Below are positions 1 through 8,575 of a stretch of DNA of 35,857 nt, in pieces. This DNA comes from Promethearchaeota archaeon (GTDB lineage: Archaea > Asgardarchaeota > Lokiarchaeia > Sigyniarchaeales > SOKP01): assembly GCA_030603385.1 (NCBI GenBank), contig JAUVXW010000040.1:1-35857 (forward strand), read 5' to 3'. Within the stretch, counting starts at the first letter, position 1. Every line of letters starts with the position of its first letter. Position numbers and translations under genes: made by a program. A model generated the notes under the pieces. It searched no databases, was not told the DNA's origin, and worked only from the letters and a program-made list of their open reading frames with translations.

Positions 1-1441
1 GTTTCTTTCTATCCCGAATCGATACACAGCCATCGTCATTCATGAATCCAATATCTCCCGTAAGGAGCCATGTACGGGCATCCCAAGTTTTTAGAGTATC
101 GGCCGTAGCTTCTGGTTTATTTAAATACGCTTTCATTACTTGAGGTCCGCATACACAAATTTCTCCAATATGCTCTTCTCCATATTTCGAACCAGGTAAC
201 CCATCTGCAATAGGACCCGCCTCAAAATCATCAGGATCAAAGATTGCCCAATCTGTACCTGGTATAGGCATTCCAACTGTACCAACTGGATTTTCACCAA
301 ATAAACTATTCGCACTAGCAACGCAAGTCGATTCAGTTAATCCATAACCCTCTACTACTCTGCCTCCCGTTCTTTCTTGAAATTTTTCTTGAACAGGTCG
401 GTGTAATGGACCTGCTCCTGAAACGCATAGTCTCAGTTTTCCCGCCAAATTTGGGTACGGACTAAGATCTGGAAAGTCGGCAATCCTCTTAAAAAGAATT
501 TCTGCCCCAGGATAGGCAAAGCCCAGCGGTGCGGGCATGTCGTTGATTATTTTAAGTAATTCATCAGTAGGAGGGGGTCTCGTAAATAATAGCATCCACC
601 CACCCGCCGTTATAGAAGCATTCATTACAGCTGTAATTGCGAAAGCGTGAAATAGGGGTAATACTCCGAGAACACCCATTCCGGGCTGTTCTCCTCCAAA
701 TATTAATCTAACTTGTATTGCATTACATACTATATTAAAGTGAGTTAGCACTGTCGCTTTAGGAACCCCGGTTGTACCTCCTGTCATTATATATGTTCCA
801 GTATGTTCTGTGGGATCAATCTTTACATCAGGAATGTTTGGCTCAGTCGTAAAAAGCTCGTAAAAATTATAAGATGGCTCAAAATCAATTTTGCCCGTCC
901 GAATCTTTCGAGTCTTTCTGGCGATGAAATCTTTAAAACTTTTTGAACCAGTAACAAAGTCTTCTACATTTTTATAAATTACCAATTCAATGTTGTTTTT
1001 ATCTATAATTGGTTTTACTAAAAGGTTATACATAGCTTCAAGTGTAATTATGGCTCTTGGTCCAGTTGTCTCAATGTGGTGTAAAACTTCAATAGGTTTG
1101 TAAGTAATGTTTATACCAGTTGGAATAGCACCTATTTTAGCACATGCGTAAAAGCATATGGGATATTGAAAACAATTAGGCATAAGTAGACCAACAACAT
1201 CTCCTTTTTTTATTCCTAAATTATGAAGACTTGTAGCTACTATATCTATTGCTTGTCCAACCTCATCGTAGGTCATCCAAGAACCAAGATAATATATCAA
1301 GTTATCGTTCGCATATTTTTTGCGTTGCCTATCAAAAAATTCACCTAGCGTAATTTTCTCGAAATCGTAATTCTTAGGGACATTTTCAGGCCAAAACTTT
1401 TTGAACCAAGCTTTATCTTCATTTACTTGCCAATCTGACAT
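1..1441 (-). CDS. Acyl-CoA synthetase (AMP-forming), 3' end outside window
   Basis: This enzyme activates a carboxylic acid, probably a fatty acid, to its acyl-CoA via an acyl-adenylate. I translated the minus strand from the ATG at 1441; the frame stays open for 480 codons and leaves the window before the C-terminal subdomain is complete. Visible adenylate-forming motifs in order are the P-loop-like TGGTTGVPKATVLTH, the GYGLTEST motif, the TGDIGFMNDDG motif and the hinge region ending IRDRKK at the window edge. The P-loop has Ala where many relatives have Gly after PK. The N-terminus (MSDWQVNEDKAWFKKFWPENVP) resembles long- or medium-chain fatty-acid ligases. The chain-length preference cannot be read from sequence. 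A minus-strand gene for an acyl-CoA dehydrogenase lies far downstream at about 29-31 kb, so the two are not in one operon. Confidence 0.92.
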   Translation of the reverse strand, partial: MSDWQVNEDKAWFKKFWPENVPKNYDFEKITLGEFFDRQRKKYANDNLIYYLGSWMTYDEVGQAIDIVATSLHNLGIKKGDVVGLLMPNCFQYPICFYACAKIGAIPTGINITYKPIEVLHHIETTGPRAIITLEAMYNLLVKPIIDKNNIELVIYKNVEDFVTGSKSFKDFIARKTRKIRTGKIDFEPSYNFYELFTTEPNIPDVKIDPTEHTGTYIMTGGTTGVPKATVLTHFNIVCNAIQVRLIFGGEQPGMGVLGVLPLFHAFAITAVMNASITAGGWMLLFTRPPPTDELLKIINDMPAPLGFAYPGAEILFKRIADFPDLSPYPNLAGKLRLCVSGAGPLHRPVQEKFQERTGGRVVEGYGLTESTCVASANSLFGENPVGTVGMPIPGTDWAIFDPDDFEAGPIADGLPGSKYGEEHIGEICVCGPQVMKAYLNKPEATADTLKTWDARTWLLTGDIGFMNDDGCVSIRDRKK

Positions 1442-1571
1442 TTTGATTACACTTTAGATTTCATTTTTTAATCATTATTTTATACTTTGAATATTAATTA
1501 AAAATGGTTTAAATTTATAAAGTTTATAAAAAATAATAATGATAATAGAGTTATTCTATATTGATTTCTCT

Positions 1572-1616
1572 GATTTTAGAATATTTTTTATTTAAGAGAT
1601 TTTAGAATATTTTTTG
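1572..1616. repeat. Short direct repeat, two copies
   Basis: The 18-base unit gattttagaatatttttt occurs twice, at about 1572 and 1598, 26 bases apart. It lies in the AT-rich gap between the divergent acyl-CoA synthetase and the small zinc-binding-like gene at 1699. It may be a chance feature of AT-rich DNA or part of the promoter region; nothing in it identifies a function. Confidence 0.5.
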
Positions 1617-1698
1617 TAGAAATTATAATAAAAAAGAATAAAAGATACAAATAATTCGAAATACTTAGAAATTGAATAAATAAGAGATACTGAAAAAA

Positions 1699-2067
1699 AT
1701 GCCTTGTATACATGGTTTAGATGAAATAAATTGTCCAACGTGCCGAACTGCAAAATCTACTTTACCAAATAATGCAATTAATAGAATAAAAACACCTAAT
1801 ATAAAGATTGGAAATCCCTTTTTCAATAAGAATGATCGATTAGATCGTAAAATAGCAGGAGAAATTACTGTTAAAAGATTAGATATTATACATCCCCCAG
1901 TTAGTCCCATATTGAAGCCATTTCTCATAAATGAAATCCCAAGTTTTGAAAATAAAATATTATTAGACAGATTTCAAGAATTAGATTTATCTAAAGAAGA
2001 TAATTTTGGGATTTCGAAAAAAATTCCTCTGGAAAACCCTGAATGGAAATTTGAGGAAGAAGATTAA
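1699..2067 (+). CDS. Small hypothetical protein with CxHx6CxxC motif
   Basis: I do not recognise this 122-residue protein. Its N-terminus carries Cys3, His5, Cys12 and Cys15 in the pattern CIHGLDEINCPTC, a plausible single zinc-binding site. The rest is polar, rich in Asn, Lys, Ile and Pro, with no membrane segment or signal peptide, and it ends in an acidic tail (EWKFEEED). The low-complexity middle (repeated IKTPNIKIGNP-type stretches) suggests an extended or disordered chain. It stands alone between a divergent acyl-CoA synthetase and a downstream metallo-hydrolase. Codon use looks like its neighbours. A reverse-strand frame across the same bases is also open but lacks any recognisable protein character, so I prefer this strand. 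Confidence 0.65.
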   Translation: MPCIHGLDEINCPTCRTAKSTLPNNAINRIKTPNIKIGNPFFNKNDRLDRKIAGEITVKRLDIIHPPVSPILKPFLINEIPSFENKILLDRFQELDLSKEDNFGISKKIPLENPEWKFEEED

Positions 2068-2190
2068 GGTTTTCTTTTCGAGGATTCTTCACGTCTCTTT
2101 TTATATTGTGATTTAAGTTATTAATATAAAGCATTAAATCATAAATATAAATTAAACCACATTTAACAAAACAATTGAGAGGTGAATTAA

Positions 2191-2850
2191 TTGGGTGATG
2201 ATTTTCAACTTTCCATTGATTGGTTAGGACATGCTGCCTTTAGAGTCAAAACCTCTAGTGGAAGAGTTATATATTTAGATCCTTATCAGATTAAAGACGG
2301 AGAAGAAAAAGCAGATATCATTGTTTCCTCACACTCTCATCCAGATCATTTTGATTCTAAAAGTATTAAAAAATTAATGAAGGAAGATACTGTAGTATTA
2401 GGTCCAGAGAGTATTGCTAGTAATTTGAAGCAATTTAATGGTCAACCTATTAAATTAGGTGATTCTTTTGATTATAAAGATCTTTCTATCGAACTTATAC
2501 CTTCATATAATATAAAAAAGCCAAACCATCCCAAATCGAGTGGATGGGCAGGAATTATTGTAAGATCTGGAGATAAGAGTGTATATCATGCAGGTGATAC
2601 AGAAAGAATTCCCGAAATGAAAGAGTTGGCAAAAACGAATATCACTGTAGCATTAATTCCTTGCGGAGGAACATACACAATGGATTTTGATGAAGCAACA
2701 GATTCAGCAGTAGATATCCAGCCTAAAATCGCAGTACCGATGCATAATTGGGGGAAGGATTTAAATAATTTCAAAGATCTTTTAGCAAAAAAAGATGCAA
2801 ATATCAAGGTAGAAATCCTTACTGAAGGCGGTGAATCTTTAAAAATCTAA
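2191..2850 (+). CDS. UPF0173-family metal-dependent hydrolase (metallo-beta-lactamase fold)
   Basis: This is a 219-residue single-domain metallo-beta-lactamase-fold protein of the UPF0173/UlaG-like group. The N-terminus IDWLGHAAFRVK and the motif HSHPDHFD (His48, His50, Asp52, His53) give the first metal site; YHAGDTE and MHNWGKDL supply later ligands. The length matches the family. The start is a TTG at 2191, chosen because GAGGTGA at 2178-2184 is a well-placed ribosome binding site and the family's typical start follows directly. It has no signal peptide and should be cytoplasmic. The natural substrate of this family is generally unknown, so only the fold and metal-dependent hydrolysis can be claimed. 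A T-tract at about 2874-2886 follows the gene. Confidence 0.9.
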   Translation: MGDDFQLSIDWLGHAAFRVKTSSGRVIYLDPYQIKDGEEKADIIVSSHSHPDHFDSKSIKKLMKEDTVVLGPESIASNLKQFNGQPIKLGDSFDYKDLSIELIPSYNIKKPNHPKSSGWAGIIVRSGDKSVYHAGDTERIPEMKELAKTNITVALIPCGGTYTMDFDEATDSAVDIQPKIAVPMHNWGKDLNNFKDLLAKKDANIKVEILTEGGESLKI

Positions 2851-2873
2851 ATTTCTCTTTTTATTAAATATAT

Positions 2874-2886
2874 CTTTTTTTTTTTT
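2874..2886 (+). terminator. T-tract terminator after the UPF0173 gene
   Basis: A run of thirteen T residues lies about 25 bases after the stop of the UPF0173 gene. Archaeal transcription commonly ends at T-rich tracts without a strong hairpin, and no hairpin is seen here. Confidence 0.5.
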
Positions 2887-2902
2887 AATCTCTCTCAAAC
2901 TC

Positions 2903-2958
2903 TGGTTTCTTAAGAAATAGAAATCTATAAAATTAGTAAGCTCACAATATAATTTAAT
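2903..2958 (+). promoter_or_regulatory. Promoter module, divergent copy A (before alpha/beta-hydrolase)
   Basis: This stretch contains taagaaatagaaatctataa and then aattagtaagctcacaata, closely matching the module found twice before the SDR gene. The TATA-like ctataaaat at 2925-2933 lies about 55-60 bases before the ATG at 2987, giving an expected transcript start near 2955 and a leader of roughly 30 bases. The matching sequence extends beyond the TATA box, which suggests common ancestry or shared regulation rather than a generic promoter. Confidence 0.6.
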
Positions 2959-2986
2959 AATAAAAATTAAAATTAATGAGGAAAAT

Positions 2987-3910
2987 ATGCCATATTTTGA
3001 AAAAGGAAATTTACGAATGTATTACGAAGATGTTGGAAAAGGAGATCCCATTATAACTAATCATGGCTTAATGGAGGATGGGACTTATTGGAGCGAAACA
3101 GGCGTTACAGCTGCATTATCTAAAAAATATAGGGTGATTTCAATTGATATGAGGGGGCATGGCCGAACTGTCGTAAAGGAAGAACCTTATGGCTATGATG
3201 CTGACACCATGGCTCAAGATTTTGATGACCTTGCCGATTTCTTAGGCATTGATAAATTTCATCTATTAACTCATGCTACGGGAGGGATGGCGGGTGCTCG
3301 CTACACTATGAAAAGATCAGATCGTTTATTAAGTGCTATGTTGACAGATACAAGCTCAAACACTCAGGTCGAAACTCCTGATTACAGAGAATTTACGGAG
3401 GAAGAAAAAAAAGAGAGTACTCAGAGAGCTGAGATGTTTGAGAAGGCAAGTGAGGAAGAGAGAGAAAAATTGAGAGAAGCATGGATAGATATGGATTCTA
3501 AAATGACTATTGAGGATAGGATGGCTGCTATTAAGCAAGAACCCGGACCATTTTTGTTCAAGATGGCTGAACATCCTGAAAGCGATAAAATGTTTAAGAT
3601 CTATGAAGGATTTTTACGACGTCAAGATCGTAGGGCAGTATTAACCTTCATGACGAATTTTTATACAGATCCTGATCCCCGGATTGAAGAGCTCAGACAG
3701 ATCAAGTGCCCTACATTGGTCTTACTTGGTGAATTCGATGTAGTCTTTTTGAAACCAAGTGAAATAATGGCAAAAGAGATTCCCGATGTTCGGCATGTGG
3801 TTATGTCAGGTCTTGGTCACATGACTGCCATCGAGGATCCTAAGCGGACAATAGCTGAAATCCTTGACTTTCTTGAAACAGTGGAACAAACTGGAAGAGC
3901 CAATAGGTAA
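2987..3910 (+). CDS. Alpha/beta-hydrolase-fold protein lacking the usual nucleophile Ser
   Basis: The 307-residue protein has a typical alpha/beta-hydrolase layout: an N-terminal strand region with the oxyanion-hole segment ITNHGLMEDG, the IDMRGHGRT motif, a nucleophile elbow, a helical cap rich in Glu/Lys (about residues 130-190), the acid-loop LLGEFDVVF (Asp251) and the base-loop SGLGHMTAIEDP (His278). The elbow reads THATGG at residues 95-100, where relatives have GHSMGG, so the catalytic Ser position is Ala97 (codon GCT at 3275-3277). The acid and base remain. It may be non-catalytic, use the adjacent Thr98, or have a base change or sequencing error. Related active families include lactonases, haloperoxidase-like and dienelactone-type hydrolases. 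It is followed by a hairpin plus T-tract and by an SDR gene with a similar promoter. Confidence 0.88.
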   Translation: MPYFEKGNLRMYYEDVGKGDPIITNHGLMEDGTYWSETGVTAALSKKYRVISIDMRGHGRTVVKEEPYGYDADTMAQDFDDLADFLGIDKFHLLTHATGGMAGARYTMKRSDRLLSAMLTDTSSNTQVETPDYREFTEEEKKESTQRAEMFEKASEEEREKLREAWIDMDSKMTIEDRMAAIKQEPGPFLFKMAEHPESDKMFKIYEGFLRRQDRRAVLTFMTNFYTDPDPRIEELRQIKCPTLVLLGEFDVVFLKPSEIMAKEIPDVRHVVMSGLGHMTAIEDPKRTIAEILDFLETVEQTGRANR

Positions 3911-3942
3911 GAATTCTTAACATAAAAAAATTTTCGCGTCGC

Positions 3943-3988
3943 TTCGAAGGATAATGACTTTGAATATGTATCCTCCGAAACTTTTTTT
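3943..3988 (+). terminator. Hairpin plus T-tract after the hydrolase gene
   Basis: ttcgaaggata at 3943-3953 can pair with tatcctccgaa at 3969-3979 (10 of 11 positions), with a 15-base loop, followed by seven T residues at 3982-3988. This resembles an intrinsic terminator and sits 30 bases after the hydrolase stop codon. Confidence 0.6.
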
Positions 3989-4079
3989 AATTAACTCTAA
4001 CTCTCAAGAAATAGAAATTTATAAAATATGTTAGGTCAAATTATAATTTAACATTAAATAATTAGAAGAAAGATTTAAT
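3982..4079 (+). repeat. Tandem promoter-like repeat, copy B
   Basis: First copy of a near-identical tandem duplication upstream of the SDR gene. It includes aactctcaagaaatagaaat, a TATA-like tttataaaat at 4018-4027, then taggtcaaattataattta and agaagaaagatttaat. Copy C follows after one base. Copy B has about nine extra bases (near attaaataa) compared with C. The TATA boxes of B and C are 99 bases apart, so B could act as a distal promoter or be an inert duplicate. Confidence 0.85.
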
Positions 4080-4080
4080 A

Positions 4081-4170
4081 TTTTTTTAATTAACTCTAAT
4101 TCTCAAGAAATAGAAATTTATAAAATATGTTAGGTCAAATTATAATTTAACCTTAGAAGAAAGATTTAAT
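4081..4170 (+). promoter_or_regulatory. Tandem promoter-like repeat, copy C (proximal to SDR)
   Basis: Second tandem copy, nearly identical to the preceding unit over about 90 bases. Its TATA-like tttataaaat at 4117-4126 is preceded by the purine-rich agaaatagaaa, a plausible BRE-type context, and is about 60-70 bases from the SDR start. Expected transcription start is near 4150. A diverged third copy precedes the alpha/beta-hydrolase gene. Confidence 0.65.
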
Positions 4171-4187
4171 AAAATGAGATGTTAAAA

Positions 4188-5072
4188 ATGGGTAGACTTG
4201 ATGGAAAGGTTGCTGTAATTACAGGCGGATCTAGCGGTATTGGAAATGCGTCTGTACGGCTATTTATTAAAGAAGGTGCTCAAGTTGTATTTGGGGATAT
4301 CCAAGATGAATTAGGTGAAGCTCTTGCTGAAGAACTTGGTCCCAATGCCATATACCTTCATGTTGATGTTCGAAATGAATCTGAAATAAAAGCGCTTATT
4401 GATCTTGCTGTTGAAAAATTTGGTCGTCTTGATTGTATGTTTAATAACGCAGGTTTTCCATGTGTTGGAGGACCAATTGATGAAACCCCCACAGATGGAT
4501 TTGATGTGAGTATGGAAATCCAATTCCGCAGTGTTTTTCTTGGTATGAAACATGCTAGTCCAATAATGAAGCAACAAGGTTCAGGAAGTATAATCAGTAC
4601 GGCAAGTGTAGCCGGTCTTCGAACTGGGATGGGAAGTCATGTTTATAGCGCAGCTAAGGCTGCAATTATCCACTTAACTCGTACAGTTGCTATGGAATTA
4701 GGAGAATTTAATATCCGTGTAAATTGTATATGTCCTGGAGGAATAGCAACTGCTATCTTTGGAAAAGGTCTTGGATTTGATCAAGATAAAGCTGAAAGAT
4801 TCAAAGCATTTGCGGGGATCTTCCTTTCTGAACTTCAACCAATAAAACGAGTAGGGCTTCCAGAAGATATTGCTAAAGCAGCTCTATGGTTAGCAAGTGA
4901 TGAATCTACCTTTGTCAGCGGACACCCCCTAGTTATTGATGGTGGATTGATAGGGGGGAGAATGTGGGGCCAAAATACAGAACAGTGGGAAGAAATGGCA
5001 AAAAAGTTAGGCATTGAGGATCTTGAAGAAAATAGGAGAAGAATAAATGAAGAAATCGCTAGAATGAAATGA
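4188..5072 (+). CDS. Short-chain dehydrogenase/reductase (SDR), NAD-type
   Basis: A classical SDR oxidoreductase interconverting an alcohol and a ketone. Counting from the ATG at 4188, the cofactor motif TGGSSGIG is at residues 12-19, the acidic residue Asp37 (FGDIQ) predicts NAD(H) over NADP(H), NNAG is at 86-89, and the catalytic Ser140, Tyr153 and Lys157 (YSAAK) are all present. The C-terminus extends about 40 residues past the usual SDR end with a charged helix. I chose 4188 over the in-frame ATG at 4179 because GAGATG at 4176-4181 is a suitable ribosome binding site and MGRLDGKVAVITGG is the common family start. The substrate is not evident. Its promoter module is shared with the upstream hydrolase, so the two may respond to the same signal. 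Confidence 0.93.
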   Translation: MGRLDGKVAVITGGSSGIGNASVRLFIKEGAQVVFGDIQDELGEALAEELGPNAIYLHVDVRNESEIKALIDLAVEKFGRLDCMFNNAGFPCVGGPIDETPTDGFDVSMEIQFRSVFLGMKHASPIMKQQGSGSIISTASVAGLRTGMGSHVYSAAKAAIIHLTRTVAMELGEFNIRVNCICPGGIATAIFGKGLGFDQDKAERFKAFAGIFLSELQPIKRVGLPEDIAKAALWLASDESTFVSGHPLVIDGGLIGGRMWGQNTEQWEEMAKKLGIEDLEENRRRINEEIARMK

Positions 5073-5205
5073 ATTCTATTTTTATATTAACACTTTCAAT
5101 TTTTTATTAAGATAAGATTTTAAACCATGTTTTTTAAACATTATATATAAAATTTTTAATTGATTTTAAGAAATCAAATTAATAACTTCAGGTTCGTGAG
5201 GTAAA

Positions 5206-6930
5206 ATGGAAGTTGACAAAGATCTGAAAAATAATACTACAGTAGCGTATATCTCCATGGAGATAGGAGTTGAAAGTAATATACCTACATATAGTGGAGG
5301 TTTAGGTGTGTTATCTGGGGATACAGTTAGATCCTCTGCAGACCTAGAACTTCCTATGGTCGGCATCTGCTTATGTTATAGTTCTGGCTATTTTTATCAA
5401 TTTTTTAATGAGTTTGGAGATCAAAAAGAAAGAGAAATTGAATGGAATTTCTTCTATGAATTCGAGAGAGTTCCTCAACCAATTATTATGAAAATAGAGA
5501 ATAAAGATGTGAAAGTTTCAGCATGGCAATATAATATAATTGGTCAATCTGGTCATATTTTACCTATTTATTTATTAACTACTGATGTAGAGGGGAATGA
5601 AGATTGGATGAAGAACATGACTGGTTCACTTTATGATTCTACCTCAATATGGAATAGAATTGTGCAAGAAATAATTCTAGGGATAGGAGGGGTTAAGCTT
5701 TTAAAATCTTTAGGATATAATAACATTCAAACTTATCACCTTAATGAGGGTCATGGTTCTTTTGCTATGGTTGAACTTTATGATATGTTAAATGGAGATA
5801 TTGAAAAAGTAAAAGAAAAAGTAGTATTCACAACGCACACTCCTGTTCCTGCTGGGCATGATCGCTTCAATCAAGATTTAGTTGATAAAGTTTTTGAAAA
5901 AAGAATGCCTCCTGAAATTAGGAAACTCGCGGATGATAATGGAGAATTCAATATGACTTTTCTTGGAATGGCACTTTCCAGATATAGAAATGGTGTGGCT
6001 AAAAAACATGGTGATATCTCAAGGAAAATGTTTCCACAATATGAGATTGATCACATAACAAATGGAATCCATTTACCTTTTTGGGTCTCTAAGCCTTTTA
6101 GGAAAATGTTTAGTAGGAAATGGCCGAATTGGAGAGCAAATCCTACTGTTCTTGAGAATGCAATTGAGTTAGATGACTTAGAAATCTTTGATAATCATAT
6201 TGAGAATAAATTTAACTTAATTTCCTATCAAAAGGGTCATTCATGGAACTTATTAGATGAAGAGATGATAACAATTGGATTCGCAAGGCGTTTTGCGACG
6301 TATAAAAGAGCAACATTAATCTTTCATGATATCGATAGAATAGGTAAGATAGCGAAAGGTCATCTCCAATTCATATTTGCAGGGAAGGCTCATCCTAAAG
6401 ATCAGGAGGGGAAAGATTACATTAAAAAAATTTATGAAGCCGGTGAATATATGTACGATAACTATGGAGTAAAAGTTGTAATGATGGAGAACTATAATAT
6501 GGATCTTTCTCATATGCTAGTAAGCGGCTGTGATGTGTGGCTTAATACACCTAATAGGTATCGTGAAGCAAGTGGAACAAGCGGAATGAAAGCAGCCTTA
6601 AACGGAGTATTGAATTTATCGGTACAAGACGGGTGGTGGTTGGAAGGGTATAAAATGAATCATCTAGCAGGTTGGACTATAGGACCTGATGATTCAAACC
6701 CAGATGATCCTGGTGTTTCAAATGATTGGGATACTGACGCCAATGCGCTTTACGAGGCCTTAGAAAACGAGATTATTCCAACATACATGAACCATGATGA
6801 ATGGATATTTCGGCAGAAAAATGCAATATCTTTAGCCGCTTATTTTAATACGCATAGAATGATGTTACAGTACGCAGAAAAAGCCTACAAGTTGAAAAGG
6901 CAGAAACCGTGGAAGTTTAGTATCCTTTAG
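5206..6930 (+). CDS. glgP: Alpha-glucan (glycogen/maltodextrin) phosphorylase, short GT35 type
   Basis: This PLP-dependent enzyme releases glucose 1-phosphate from the non-reducing ends of alpha-1,4-glucans. Signature segments are AYISMEIGVESNIPTYSGGL near the N-terminus, HLNEGHGSF, TTHTPVPAGHDRF, ITNGIHLPFW, the phosphate/sugar region IGFARRFATYKRA, FAGKAHP, and the PLP site EASGTSGMKAALNG with its Lys. At 574 residues it is of the short archaeal/bacterial type, well below the roughly 800 residues of muscle- or MalP-type enzymes. The ATG at 5206 follows gtgaggta, a good ribosome binding site. It appears to be a single-gene unit; the next gene is convergent. It implies storage or scavenging of alpha-glucan, with phosphoglycerate kinase at about 16 kb serving the downstream glycolytic route. 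Confidence 0.93.
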   Translation: MEVDKDLKNNTTVAYISMEIGVESNIPTYSGGLGVLSGDTVRSSADLELPMVGICLCYSSGYFYQFFNEFGDQKEREIEWNFFYEFERVPQPIIMKIENKDVKVSAWQYNIIGQSGHILPIYLLTTDVEGNEDWMKNMTGSLYDSTSIWNRIVQEIILGIGGVKLLKSLGYNNIQTYHLNEGHGSFAMVELYDMLNGDIEKVKEKVVFTTHTPVPAGHDRFNQDLVDKVFEKRMPPEIRKLADDNGEFNMTFLGMALSRYRNGVAKKHGDISRKMFPQYEIDHITNGIHLPFWVSKPFRKMFSRKWPNWRANPTVLENAIELDDLEIFDNHIENKFNLISYQKGHSWNLLDEEMITIGFARRFATYKRATLIFHDIDRIGKIAKGHLQFIFAGKAHPKDQEGKDYIKKIYEAGEYMYDNYGVKVVMMENYNMDLSHMLVSGCDVWLNTPNRYREASGTSGMKAALNGVLNLSVQDGWWLEGYKMNHLAGWTIGPDDSNPDDPGVSNDWDTDANALYEALENEIIPTYMNHDEWIFRQKNAISLAAYFNTHRMMLQYAEKAYKLKRQKPWKFSIL

Positions 6931-6967
6931 ATGTCTTGAAATTTGTTAGTTAATTTTTCTTAATCTT

Positions 6968-7465
6968 TTAAAAATTAGATAATTTAAACTGACGAATTTT
7001 AATATAATCCTCGAATTTCTTTTTATTGAAATAATCTTCTAAAACCTGGTTTAGAATTTCTTCCATAATTTCAACACCTGAATTTATACCATTCATATCT
7101 TTAGCTAGAAGCATCATATAATCTGGGATTGATATAAGAAAAAAATTACCTTGAGTAAATTCAATATCAGAGTAAGATGCTAAAATCTCATTTGAATTTT
7201 TTATGATTTCAGGGGTTGTAAACAGAACAATCAAATATTCCTCAGTATATTCCTCTACCAAATAACTATCTCTAATTCCAGAAGCTAAGAGAGGATTTTT
7301 CATATAAGATTTAAATAGATTTTGAAGTTGAGTCAAGTTTTTTCTTATTTTGGTTTTATTATGAAAGAAAACGAATTTTTCTGTTAACTTTAAAGGTTCA
7401 CCTTCTATGTAGGTAATACTTTTTGGGGGATTTTTAAATATAAATTCTTTAAGATGATTTGGCAT
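6968..7465 (-). CDS. Hypothetical protein, 165 residues
   Basis: I do not recognise this protein. It is Lys/Glu/Ile/Phe-rich, soluble-looking, without Cys or a signal peptide. Predicted alternation of short strands (about residues 25-35, 75-85, 100-115) with a C-terminal helix (about 125-155, IMEEILNQVLEDYFNKKKF) suggests a compact mixed alpha/beta fold, loosely like the longin/roadblock-size proteins common in Asgard genomes, but this is only an impression. It is convergent with the phosphorylase and divergent from the dihydrouridine synthase, sharing a 96-base intergenic region with the latter. Confidence 0.7.
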   Translation of the reverse strand: MPNHLKEFIFKNPPKSITYIEGEPLKLTEKFVFFHNKTKIRKNLTQLQNLFKSYMKNPLLASGIRDSYLVEEYTEEYLIVLFTTPEIIKNSNEILASYSDIEFTQGNFFLISIPDYMMLLAKDMNGINSGVEIMEEILNQVLEDYFNKKKFEDYIKIRQFKLSNF

Positions 7466-7561
7466 TATTTGAGTTCTATCAATAGATTTATTTAATTATA
7501 GAAAATTTGAATTAATAAAAAAGTTTCATTATTTTAGAATATAAGTGAAATTAAGGAAATA

Positions 7562-8569
7562 ATGAAATTAGGAACACTTGATTTAGCAAATAGATACATT
7601 TTAGCACCTATGCAAAATGTGACTACTGCACCTTATAGGAGATTTTGTAGAAAATTTCAAGAAATTGGATTAGTTAGTGTTCCAATGTTATATACTAAGA
7701 GAATTGCTAAAAATCCAAAATTTTTAGAACACAAATTATATAAAATAGAAGAAGAAAGACCAATAAGTATCCAATTAATAGGGTCTGATTTGGATGCTTT
7801 TAGAAAATCAATCGATTATCTTGAAAGCTATAATTTTGATGTATTAGATATAAATGCAGGCTGTCCTTCACGTAGAGCAATTAGGGCAAAGGAAGGGGGT
7901 TATTTAATGAAGGATTTGAGAAGATTAAACGAATTACTTCGAATAGTTGTTAAGAAATCCTCTAAACCAGTCTCGCTAAAAATTAGGACTGGCTTTGAAA
8001 AACCCATGAATATTGAAGAAGTATCGACTCTAATAAATGATTCTGGGATAAGTTTTTTGACTATCCATGCTAGAACTGTGAAAAGTAATTTCATTAATAG
8101 TACTCTAGATTTAAACACGGTAAAAAGATTAAAAGAAAGATTAAGGATCCCTTTAGTAGGGAATGGTGATATTACGACACCTGTAAGTGCAAAACAGTTT
8201 ATTGATTATACTAAAGTTGACGCTTTCATGATAGGCAGAGAAACTATGGGAAATCCAGAGATATTTCGGCAAATCCATGAACATTTAACTAAGGACAAAA
8301 CTTTTGCCTTTAAGAATAATTTGGAGTTAATCAAGAATTACATTAATATTTATGAAGAGATAATTGATACCTTACTTAGTGAAATTTCAAATCCATATGG
8401 AAATGATGAATTTAAATTCAAGGAATTAAAAAGAAATTCTATCTGGTTAATGAAAGGTTTTACGAATTCTACAAAAAATAGGACTCAATTGAGCAAAACT
8501 AAAAGCCTTTTACAGTTAAAAGCGTCTTTAAAAGAAATTTTTGATAAAAGAATAGAAAATAACAAATAA
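7562..8569 (+). CDS. tRNA-dihydrouridine synthase
   Basis: This FMN-dependent enzyme reduces uridines to dihydrouridine in the D-loop of tRNA. The TIM-barrel motifs are clear: ILAPMQNVTTAPYRRFCR at the start, VSVPMLYTKRI, IQLIGSD, the catalytic motif DINAGCPSRRAIRAKEGGYLM with Cys101, SLKIRTGF, LTIHARTV, PLVGNGDI and DAFMIGRETMGNPEIF. The C-terminal helical domain (residues about 240-335) matches the usual size. The tRNA position it modifies cannot be determined here. It ends six bases before the convergent MtnA-like gene. Confidence 0.93.
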   Translation: MKLGTLDLANRYILAPMQNVTTAPYRRFCRKFQEIGLVSVPMLYTKRIAKNPKFLEHKLYKIEEERPISIQLIGSDLDAFRKSIDYLESYNFDVLDINAGCPSRRAIRAKEGGYLMKDLRRLNELLRIVVKKSSKPVSLKIRTGFEKPMNIEEVSTLINDSGISFLTIHARTVKSNFINSTLDLNTVKRLKERLRIPLVGNGDITTPVSAKQFIDYTKVDAFMIGRETMGNPEIFRQIHEHLTKDKTFAFKNNLELIKNYINIYEEIIDTLLSEISNPYGNDEFKFKELKRNSIWLMKGFTNSTKNRTQLSKTKSLLQLKASLKEIFDKRIENNK

Positions 8570-8575
8570 TTTTCT

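Noticed and set aside
136..321. Open plus-strand frame of 61 codons
   Set aside because: It lies inside the minus-strand acyl-CoA synthetase gene and has no family character; it is a shadow frame.
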